6,288 bases of DNA from Candidatus Didemnitutus sp. GTDB taxonomy: Bacteria > Verrucomicrobiota > Verrucomicrobiia > Opitutales > Opitutaceae. This document shows positions 1 to 4,955 of the stretch, piece after piece (the stretch's first letter is position 1; each line of letters starts with the position of its first letter). The stretch lies in contig JAUXOH010000021.1 in NCBI GenBank assembly GCA_030682505.1, forward strand, positions 1 through 6,288. The letters run 5' to 3'. The translations under genes and the position numbers were made by a program. The notes below the pieces were generated by a model. It had not been told where the DNA came from and ran no database searches. It saw only the letters and a list, made by a program, of their open reading frames with translations.

Positions 1-312
1 GCCCGCGGTCTCACCATGAAGGGCAAACTCTTCGAGATTCAGAATCTCATCTGGCAAATGCTGTTCGGCACGCTGGATCTCGCCGCGAGCCCGGCCGCCG
101 GTGGCCAATACAATCCGCTCGAGGGCGAGCACACCATCAAGGGCTGGCTCAAGCTCCAGCAATACGGTCAGGACAACGCCATCATCAACACGGGGGATCT
201 CTACGTCTCCATGAAGATCAGCTCCGACGTGGCGATGGGTGAGAACGCCGTCGACGTGGACGTCGAGGCGAAGGTCCTCTTCAGCACGCTGAACACCGGC
301 ACGCTGGCCTAA
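1..312 (+). CDS. C-terminal part of a phage virion protein, probably the tail tube (major tail) protein; 5' end outside the window
   Basis: The reading frame is already open at base 1 (codons for ARGLT precede the first ATG at 16), so the gene most likely begins upstream and this is its last ~103 residues. ATG 16 has no convincing ribosome binding site, so a 98-residue start there is the weaker alternative. What is visible is a compact, mixed alpha/beta, cysteine-free sequence. It includes a GEHTIKGWLKLQQYG stretch and an alternating hydrophobic/acidic C-terminus (VDVDVEAKVLFSTLNTG) that reads like beta strands, as expected for a tail tube fold. The call as tail tube rests mainly on position, since it stands upstream of fibre, chaperone and tape measure genes, where phages usually encode the tube. 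I do not recognise a specific family motif. The gene is followed by a strong hairpin, which often follows highly expressed structural genes. Another virion protein of this region (neck or tail terminator) is possible. Confidence 0.5.
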   Translation, partial: ARGLTMKGKLFEIQNLIWQMLFGTLDLAASPAAGGQYNPLEGEHTIKGWLKLQQYGQDNAIINTGDLYVSMKISSDVAMGENAVDVDVEAKVLFSTLNTGTLA

Positions 313-327
313 ACTATTCGCGCCCCA

Positions 328-354
328 GCTGCGGCCGCACGACGCGGCCGCAGC
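328..354 (+). terminator. Perfect 11-bp GC-rich hairpin after the first gene; terminator-like or mRNA-protecting stem-loop
   Basis: The left arm GCTGCGGCCGC (328-338) and right arm GCGGCCGCAGC (344-354) are exact reverse complements around a 5-nt loop ACGAC. The stem starts 15 nt after the TAA of the upstream gene. It is not followed directly by a U-run: the nearest TTTT is at 367-370, 12 nt past the stem. It is therefore not a canonical intrinsic terminator. A partial terminator or a 3'-end stabiliser that raises the upstream gene's output relative to the downstream genes are the likelier readings. Each arm contains the self-complementary GCGGCCGC octamer. Confidence 0.5.
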
Positions 355-373
355 CAGGCGCTCAACTTTTCAC

Positions 374-379
374 GGAGAA
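374..379 (+). promoter_or_regulatory. Shine-Dalgarno site for the repeat protein at 387
   Basis: GGAGAA lies 7 nt before the ATG at 387, good spacing for 16S rRNA pairing. It is the only clear purine-rich ribosome binding site before a gene in this window. The other starts sit within 0-7 nt of the preceding stop codon and have no such motif, so this site may mark the main translation entry point after the hairpin. Confidence 0.7.
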
Positions 380-386
380 TATCGCC

Positions 387-953
387 ATGGCCGACTATGA
401 CAACACCCCGCCCGTCGCGAAAGCGCTCACGGGGATGTCGCTTGATAACACCGCGCCGGTGGCCAAGGCGGTGAGCTTCACGCCCGACGAGAACGCACCC
501 ACCGCGAAAGTGCTGGCCGGCATGACGCCGGATAACACCGCGCCGGCCGCGAAGGTGCTGGCCGGCATCACGCCGGACAACACACCGCCGACCGCAAAAG
601 CGCTGGCCGGCATGACTCCGGAAAACACCGAACCCGAGGAAAACTCGGTCGGCAACTTCACTCCCACCGACGCTGCGGCCGTGCCGATCACGGACGCACC
701 CATCTCCAACATCACCATGCCTGCTTCATTCCAGCCTGCTTTCACTGAAATCACCGGCGGTGGCAACTGCCTCGACTCCCTCATGGCGACCGCCGCCGAC
801 ATCGGGAAGATCCTGCAGGGCACGGTCGCCGGTGAGCTGAAGAGCTACCAGGTGCGCGCCCACGCCGGCGCCGCCGATCTGCCCGGCATCGTCCTGCCGG
901 CCAACCACGACCCTGTGACCAACGCCGTCGCCTTCTTCCAGGCCGGCCTCTGA
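387..953 (+). CDS. Phage protein with six N-terminal DNTxPxAKxLAGMTP-type tandem repeats; function unknown
   Basis: This is a 188-residue protein of unrecognised family. Residues 5-93 are six tandem units of 14-15 residues with consensus DNTxPxAKxLAGMTP. The first five are close to each other, and the last (ENTEPEENSVGNFTP) is degenerate. Residues 94-188 form a separate, globular-looking C-terminal domain with a Gly-rich turn and one cysteine (GGGNC), ending in a run that reads as beta strands (SYQVRAHAGAADLPGIVLPANHD). There is no signal peptide or membrane segment. ATG 387 is supported by GGAGAA 7 nt upstream. The gene ends 3 nt before the fibre-like gene, so the two are probably co-translated. 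Between a tube protein and a fibre it is most likely a virion or appendage component. The Pro/Ala repeat could be an extended stalk and the C-terminal part a head domain, but that is inference. A decoration protein is an alternative. Confidence 0.75.
   Translation: MADYDNTPPVAKALTGMSLDNTAPVAKAVSFTPDENAPTAKVLAGMTPDNTAPAAKVLAGITPDNTPPTAKALAGMTPENTEPEENSVGNFTPTDAAAVPITDAPISNITMPASFQPAFTEITGGGNCLDSLMATAADIGKILQGTVAGELKSYQVRAHAGAADLPGIVLPANHDPVTNAVAFFQAGL
399..665 (+). repeat. Six in-frame tandem repeats of ~45 bp coding for DNTxPxAKxLAGMTP
   Basis: The units begin at 399, 444, 486, 531, 576 and 621. All are 45 bp except the second, which is 42 bp (14 codons), so the array stays in frame throughout. 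Units 3-5 are the most alike in DNA, sharing for example gtgctggccggcat. The first, second and last units have drifted. The pattern fits growth by tandem duplication with later divergence at the ends. Confidence 0.9.
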
Positions 954-956
954 ACC

Positions 957-1010
957 ATGAAAAACCTTCTCCTTATCCTTTCGCTTCTCCTGGCGGCCGT
1001 CGCCCAGGCG
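957..1010 (+). other. Predicted Sec signal peptide of the LRR fibre-like protein
   Basis: Residues 1-18 show a single Lys after Met, a hydrophobic core LLLILSLLLAAVA and a small-X-small AQA cleavage motif, with Q19 as the predicted first mature residue. There is no lipobox cysteine, so signal peptidase I is expected rather than II. Confidence 0.75.
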
Positions 1011-2948
1011 CAGACCGGCGCGGTGACCAAGTCAACCGCCTCGGGCACGTTGAACGACCTGACGACGGATCTGCAGGTTCCTACTGGGAAAACCATGGCC
1101 GTTAAGAGCGGTGGCACGCTCAATGGCGCCGGCACGTTCAATTTCTCCCTGGGCACGCTGACTCTCGCCGACACCCAGGTCGGCTGGGCCAAGGTCGACA
1201 AGACCGGTTCCACGCTGGCGGATCTGCCGACGCGACTCTTCGCGGATCTGCAAAGCAAACCGAACACGATCTCCGGCTACGGCATCACAAACGGCGCGGC
1301 CATCGATTCGTGGGGTGTCCTCACCCGCGCCTCGGGCTTTGATACTTTCGTGGCCACACCGAGCGGAGCGAACCTCGCGGGCCTGCTCACTACCGCGCTC
1401 CCTGTCTCGAAGGGTGGCACCGGAATTGCCACCGTAGCACTTGGCGACGTCCTCTATGGCGCCGGCGCGAACAATCTAGCCCCACTCGCGGGTAACGTTT
1501 CAACGACCATGGCAGTCCTGACCCAAACAGGAAACGGGACCACGAGTGCGCCACCCGTTTGGACCCCGACCACCGGGCTGCAAATTGTCTTCCGTCAAGG
1601 CTCCGACGCTGAGCGTCAAACAGTCATCTTCGCCAACGGAGAGGCAGTCTGGACGACTGACACAAAACAGGTCTTCGTTGGTGACGGCGTGACGTTGGGT
1701 GGGCGTCTGGCAAGCTTGGGCAGTGGTAATGTCGCTGTCGCGGGACGGCTCAGCATCACCTACACTGGCACCCCCGTCGTGCCGCTGCTGCTACCGTTGG
1801 TCCCGCCGATGATCGTGGTGCCAGCCTCGCCGGTGTCTGGCCCGGTGACTTACGCCGCGCCCGGCGTCGCGGCTATCCTTACTTTCGCTTATACCGAGTC
1901 CAGTTTGCCGGGGTATTTGACATCGCTTAGTTTTAACGATCTGGCCGTGGTCACGACCAACTTCACTCCCAATTCGATGGCGGCACTGACCACGCTGTCT
2001 CTACCGGAGTTGGTCGATGTCGGCGGTAGTTTTAGCCCAAGCACGATGGCGACGCTAACCACGCTTTCCCTGCCAAAGCTGGCCACCGTAGCTGGTAGTT
2101 TTGCGCCCGATACGATGGCGGCACTGACCACGCTGTCTCTACCGGAGCTGGTCGCTGTCGGCGGCGGTTTTAGCCCTTCCTTCATGGCTTCACTGACCAC
2201 GCTCTCCTTGCCAAAGCTCACCCGCGTTGTGGGGGCTTTTAGTCCGGGCAACATGGCGGCGCTTACCACACTCTCGATCCCCGAACTGGTCACCGTTGGT
2301 GGTATCTTTGGTCCCAGTTCCATGAGTGCGCTCATCACACTTACGGCTCCGAAACTAGTCACTGTCCGGGGCACTTTCAATCCCGGTGCGATGGCGGCAC
2401 TGACCACGCTGTCTCTACCGGAGCTGGTCACTGTCAGCGGCACTTTCAGCCCTAGTTCCGTGGCGCTGCTGACCACGCTCTCTGCGCCGAAGCTCGCTAC
2501 TGTCGGAGGCAATTTTAACCCCAGTTGGATGGCGGCGCTAACCACGATCTCCCTGCCTCAGCTTACCATCATCACCGGCACCTGCAACCCATCGAACATG
2601 GCCTTGCTGGCGACGTTCTCGCTCCCGGCGATGGTGTCCTACGGCTCCACTATCTCAATTCCGAGCGCATCCATGGGGAACGTCTCCTCGGTCACACTCG
2701 GGACGATCGGCACATTGAAGTCCATCTCCGGCACGACCATTACGCTGTCCGGTCTCAAGATCCCGTCGGCGAACGTGAATGCGATCCTCGCCCTGCTCGT
2801 CTCCCTCGACGGCACCAACGGGACGACGTTATGGGGCAGCGGGAAAACCATCACGATTAACGGCGGGACCAATGGGGCGCCCACCGGTCAGGGGCTCACC
2901 GACAAGGCAACTCTTCAGGGGCGTGGGGCGACGATCACGACGAACTAA
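957..2948 (+). CDS. Fibre-like phage protein with signal peptide, tail-fibre motifs and eleven 23-residue leucine-rich repeats
   Basis: This is a 663-residue protein, probably a surface-binding fibre or adhesin. Residues 1-18 form a textbook Sec signal peptide (MKN, then a Leu-rich core, AQA before Q19). Residues ~30-210 carry motifs common in phage tail fibres: KPNTISGYGIT (101-111), PVSKGGTG (149-156) followed by GDVLYGAG, and LTQTGNGTTSAPPVW. Residues ~208-250 (RQGSDAERQ...TDTKQVFVGDGVT) resemble the small N-terminal module of receptor-binding proteins such as Mtd, with its GDG turn. A Pro-rich hydrophobic linker (~272-300) leads into eleven 23-residue repeats (318-570, consensus MAALTTLSLPxLVTVGGxFSPSS), which match the 23-residue BspA/TpLRR pattern. 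The C-terminus (571-663) is Gly/Thr-rich and ends TDKATLQGRGATITTN. ATG 957 lies 3 nt after the previous stop with no ribosome binding site, suggesting coupled translation. The signal peptide is odd for a virion protein. Alternatives are a virion fibre whose hydrophobic N-terminus is not a true signal, or a secreted adhesin built from fibre parts. Confidence 0.8.
   Translation: MKNLLLILSLLLAAVAQAQTGAVTKSTASGTLNDLTTDLQVPTGKTMAVKSGGTLNGAGTFNFSLGTLTLADTQVGWAKVDKTGSTLADLPTRLFADLQSKPNTISGYGITNGAAIDSWGVLTRASGFDTFVATPSGANLAGLLTTALPVSKGGTGIATVALGDVLYGAGANNLAPLAGNVSTTMAVLTQTGNGTTSAPPVWTPTTGLQIVFRQGSDAERQTVIFANGEAVWTTDTKQVFVGDGVTLGGRLASLGSGNVAVAGRLSITYTGTPVVPLLLPLVPPMIVVPASPVSGPVTYAAPGVAAILTFAYTESSLPGYLTSLSFNDLAVVTTNFTPNSMAALTTLSLPELVDVGGSFSPSTMATLTTLSLPKLATVAGSFAPDTMAALTTLSLPELVAVGGGFSPSFMASLTTLSLPKLTRVVGAFSPGNMAALTTLSIPELVTVGGIFGPSSMSALITLTAPKLVTVRGTFNPGAMAALTTLSLPELVTVSGTFSPSSVALLTTLSAPKLATVGGNFNPSWMAALTTISLPQLTIITGTCNPSNMALLATFSLPAMVSYGSTISIPSASMGNVSSVTLGTIGTLKSISGTTITLSGLKIPSANVNAILALLVSLDGTNGTTLWGSGKTITINGGTNGAPTGQGLTDKATLQGRGATITTN
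1908..2666 (+). repeat. Eleven in-frame 69-bp tandem repeats coding for 23-residue BspA/TpLRR-type leucine-rich repeats
   Basis: The units begin at 1908, 1977, 2046, 2115, 2184, 2253, 2322, 2391, 2460, 2529 and 2598. The 69-bp period has no insertion or deletion. The protein unit is MAALTTLSLPELVTVGGxFSPSS with Leu/Ile/Val at fixed positions, as in solenoid LRRs. The first and last units are degenerate caps. Units at 1977, 2115 and 2391 share an identical 33-bp beginning, and their spacings are multiples of 138 bp, which points to growth as two-unit blocks. Confidence 0.95.
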
Positions 2949-2955
2949 CCCTTTT

Positions 2956-3021
2956 ATGCAAACAACCAAGATCAAGATCCTGCTCCTTGCCGCGCTCGCG
3001 CATGTGGTGCCGGTGTCGGCT
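2956..3021 (+). other. Predicted Sec signal peptide of the trypsin-like protease
   Basis: Residues 1-22 carry two lysines (TTKIK) before the core ILLLAALAHVVPV, then VSA as the signal peptidase I motif, giving a mature start at N23. It sits immediately after the fibre stop codon, and its clean three-part structure supports ATG 2956 as the true start. Confidence 0.72.
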
Positions 3022-4251
3022 AACGTCTCTATATCTGGAGGCACCATTCTCGGGCTCGTGCGTCCGGGCTGGCAGGCCGGATCGTTCCGCGGTTTCTGGT
3101 TCGATGCGGAGGCACCTGTGCAGGCAGATTATGTAATGGCGGCGACTTCCACCGAGGAGGTTGCAATTAGCGATGGCATTTACCGGCGCGACTACGGGCC
3201 GACCCTCGCCACGAATTACACCTGGTCTTACACGATTGCCCCCAACCGGCCCGGCCCAGCGGAAACCGTGAGCCGTTACACCAGCAACGCGGCTGTCATC
3301 ATCCCCGATCCGACCAATGAGACTCGGTGGCTATGGCAGGGCAACGGGACCGCGACCATTACCCTCAGTTCATCCGGCGGCACACGCGCCCTTGCACTGC
3401 CCGTCACCACCAATTCTTTCGTCAGTGGCACGGTGGACACCTTTCTCAACTATGCCCCGGCCTCTTTGCGTCAGGCGCTCATCACCGCTGTTGATGGTCG
3501 GATTGCGGGTAAAGCACCCGCGCAGGCGCTCCGCATCTACTCCACGCAAGACCACGCGGCCGCGACCTATACCCGGAACACAAGTTGCTGGGCTGCTGAT
3601 CTCGACCTGAGCGCCATCAGCCCGTGGAACTCGGATGGAGGAAATACCAAGGCTGGTATTCTCATCTCACCGCGCCACATTCTTTTCGCCGCGCACTATC
3701 AAATCGCAGATGGCGCGACGATCCGGTTCGTCACGAATGACAGTCAGGTGGTGACGCGCACCATGACGGCCCAGGCGACGTTGCCGGGCTACGTTTCCTA
3801 CTACCCGGACATCAGCGTCGGCGTGCTCGATAGTGATGTGCCCGGCAATATCTCCTTTGCCCGCGTCTTGCCCGATAACTACACGACGAAACTGCCCGGA
3901 AGTCTTTTGGGCGTGCCGGTGCTCGCGCTGGACGCGGAAGAAAAGGCCACCATCAATGACCTCAGTTATATCTATGTGTCCCCCGGTTTTTATGGGGCGG
4001 TGGTCCTCTACGTTGCGGCCACCGGAGCGCGGCTGGCATTTTTCGAAGACAAGATCGGCGGCGACAGCGGCAACCCGGCCTGCCTGATCGTGGACGGCCA
4101 GCTGGTGCTGCTCAACGTCTGGACCTTTGGCGGCGCCGGCAGTGGCACGAATGTCACTTACTGGAAATCCGCGCTCAATCTCCTCATGACCTCCCTCGGC
4201 GGAGGCTACCAGCTCACTGCAATCGATCTCAGTGCCTATCCCACCTACTAA
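2956..4251 (+). CDS. Exported trypsin-like (S1-fold) serine protease with a large unknown N-terminal domain, within the phage tail cluster
   Basis: This is a 431-residue protein from ATG 2956. An in-frame ATG at 2779 would overlap the fibre gene by 170 bp and bury the signal peptide, so it is rejected. Residues 1-22 form a Sec signal peptide (MQTTKIK, hydrophobic core, VSA before N23). Residues ~23-215 form a Thr/Ser-rich, probably beta-rich domain that I do not recognise. Residues ~230-415 match the chymotrypsin/trypsin pattern: GILISPRHILFAAHY with candidate catalytic His247 (cac 3694-3696), YYPDISVGVLD with Asp285 (3808-3810), and GGDSGNP with Ser371 (4066-4068). The order and spacing are right for the fold. 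Two cysteines (C211, C376) are present, with the second just after the active-site serine. The start is 7 nt after the fibre gene stop and has no ribosome binding site. Possible roles are fibre maturation, degradation of host surface protein, or a lysogenic-conversion secreted enzyme. The substrate cannot be read from sequence, and a catalytically poor fold homologue remains possible. Confidence 0.78.
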   Translation: MQTTKIKILLLAALAHVVPVSANVSISGGTILGLVRPGWQAGSFRGFWFDAEAPVQADYVMAATSTEEVAISDGIYRRDYGPTLATNYTWSYTIAPNRPGPAETVSRYTSNAAVIIPDPTNETRWLWQGNGTATITLSSSGGTRALALPVTTNSFVSGTVDTFLNYAPASLRQALITAVDGRIAGKAPAQALRIYSTQDHAAATYTRNTSCWAADLDLSAISPWNSDGGNTKAGILISPRHILFAAHYQIADGATIRFVTNDSQVVTRTMTAQATLPGYVSYYPDISVGVLDSDVPGNISFARVLPDNYTTKLPGSLLGVPVLALDAEEKATINDLSYIYVSPGFYGAVVLYVAATGARLAFFEDKIGGDSGNPACLIVDGQLVLLNVWTFGGAGSGTNVTYWKSALNLLMTSLGGGYQLTAIDLSAYPTY

Positions 4252-4773
4252 ATGAACTCCGCACTCACCACCCCGCCCGCTGAACGGGCTCCCTCCAAAC
4301 TATCCATCATCTTCGCGGGCGAGGACCTCACGGCCACGCTGCTCGATCAATCCTCCGTCGCCGTGCGCGTGCGTGCAATGCCCGCCAGGCATCTTGCACG
4401 GGTGCTGCAGCTGGCCGACAAGGAGGCTGAGCTGCTTGAGTTCGTGTGCCTGGTCCCGTCCACCAACGGCGAAGGCGAAGTCATCCCCGGCTGGACGCGC
4501 GTGCCGCCCGAGTGGGCCGACAACCTCACCGACGAGAGCCACGCCCAACTCTACGAGGCCGCGAAGCGACAAAATTTTTCCCGCGCGGTGAGCTGGGCCG
4601 AGCGCCAGATCGCCGCAAAACGCATCACCGGCGAACTCGCCAGGCAAATGGAGGAGGTCATCTCGCCGCTCATCCAGCGGCTGATGGATCCGATGATGGA
4701 CCGGCTGATCGCCTCGCTCGTCTTGTTGGCCAAGTCGCCTACCTCACCCGCCGCGGCCACGCCGACGTCCTAG
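4252..4773 (+). CDS. Tail assembly chaperone, 0-frame product (lambda gpG-like role)
   Basis: This is a 173-residue acidic, helix-rich cytoplasmic protein with no signal peptide. In long-tailed phages the gene just before the tape measure encodes a chaperone that coats the tape measure protein during tail assembly. The position here fits: ATG 4252 directly abuts the protease stop (TAA 4249-4251), and the tape measure gene follows at 4956. Residues ~17-45 look like a beta-rich start (SIIFAGEDLTATLL, VAVRVRAMPA). Residues ~46-160 are mostly helical (ARHLARVLQLADKEAELLEF, then SWAERQIAAKRITGELARQM and SPLIQRLMDPMMDRL). The last ~15 residues (SPTSPAAATPTS) are low-complexity, as often seen just past a frameshift point. 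The identification rests on gene order, size and the overlapping -1 frame rather than a signature motif. No ribosome binding site is seen, so translation is probably coupled. Confidence 0.65.
   Translation: MNSALTTPPAERAPSKLSIIFAGEDLTATLLDQSSVAVRVRAMPARHLARVLQLADKEAELLEFVCLVPSTNGEGEVIPGWTRVPPEWADNLTDESHAQLYEAAKRQNFSRAVSWAERQIAAKRITGELARQMEEVISPLIQRLMDPMMDRLIASLVLLAKSPTSPAAATPTS
4572..4578 (+). promoter_or_regulatory. Candidate -1 ribosomal frameshift heptamer A AAT TTT in the chaperone gene
   Basis: Codons caa-aat-ttt-tcc at 4570-4581 contain A AAT TTT in the exact X XXY YYZ phase for a tandem -1 slip, which leads into the frame that ends at 4952. GC-rich sequence follows. A modest stem could pair GCGCGG (4583-4588) with CCGAGCGC (4598-4605), allowing a 2-nt bulge. 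Against it, the 0 frame still looks protein-like for ~50 codons downstream, while the -1 frame there is Arg/His/Gly-rich. The real shift could therefore be nearer 4725-4740, where no canonical heptamer exists. Confidence 0.45.
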
Positions 4774-4952
4774 ACGGCTACACACTCCACCAAATGCTCG
4801 CCGTCGTCGCCGAACACACCCGCGAGCAAGCCCGCGCGGAGTTGCGCTTCATGCAGGCCATCTACCTCGCCGTGCCGTCGGCGTTGGACAGCAAGGCCCG
4901 CCCGACTTTCGAGAAACGCGAACAACACCTCCTGCAGATCGCCAACGCCTGA
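4578..4952 (+). CDS. -1-frame extension of the tail assembly chaperone (lambda T-like part of a G-T fusion)
   Basis: The frame is open to TGA 4950-4952, in -1 phase relative to the chaperone at 4252. From about 4725 it reads like real protein: VGQVAYLTRRGHADVLDGYTLHQMLAVV and on to ELRFMQAIYLAVPSALD, ending LLQIANA. Wherever the shift occurs, the fusion would be 233 residues. The VLDGYTLHQ segment resembles the start of chaperone second domains and has no ATG, GTG or TTG upstream within the protein-like part, so it should be reachable only by frameshifting. The listed start is the first codon after the candidate slip site at 4572. The stretch 4578 to ~4725 looks off-frame by composition, so the true boundary may be later. 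The alternative is an independent 52-residue protein from ATG 4794, which would leave out VLDGYTLHQ and has no ribosome binding site. The stop is 3 nt before the tape measure ATG. Confidence 0.6.
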   Translation, partial: FPRGELGRAPDRRKTHHRRTRQANGGGHLAAHPAADGSDDGPADRLARLVGQVAYLTRRGHADVLDGYTLHQMLAVVAEHTREQARAELRFMQAIYLAVPSALDSKARPTFEKREQHLLQIANA

Positions 4953-4955
4953 CCC

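Noticed and set aside
328..370. Canonical rho-independent terminator
   Set aside because: The U-run does not follow the stem directly (12-nt gap), so it is reported only as a terminator-like hairpin.
395..823. 142-codon repetitive open frame on the minus strand
   Set aside because: It mirrors the DNTxPxAK repeats of the + strand gene. The + gene has a ribosome binding site and fits the operon direction.
1770..1860. Possible transmembrane helix in the fibre-like protein (hydrophobic stretch around residues 272-300)
   Set aside because: The run VVPLLLPLVPPMIVVPA contains six prolines and is too broken for a helix; it is better read as a Pro-rich linker.
1889..2545. 218-codon open frame on the minus strand across the LRR array
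   Set aside because: It is the antisense image of the 69-bp repeats: periodicity without indels keeps the opposite frame open. It has no ribosome binding site, and the + strand frame has a signal peptide and coherent domains.
1908..2666. Diversity-generating retroelement target or CRISPR-like array
   Set aside because: The repeats are contiguous coding units without spacers, and no reverse transcriptase, template repeat or Cas gene is visible in the window.
2779..2955. Upstream in-frame ATG for the protease gene, giving 490 residues
   Set aside because: It would overlap the fibre gene by 170 bp and add an Arg/Pro-rich, off-frame-looking segment before a clean signal peptide. ATG 2956 is the better start.
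4446..4577. ATG 4446 as an independent start of the -1-frame protein
   Set aside because: The first ~90 codons of that frame are Arg/Pro/His-rich shadow of the chaperone, with no ribosome binding site. Only the part after about 4725 looks like real protein, which favours a frameshift fusion.
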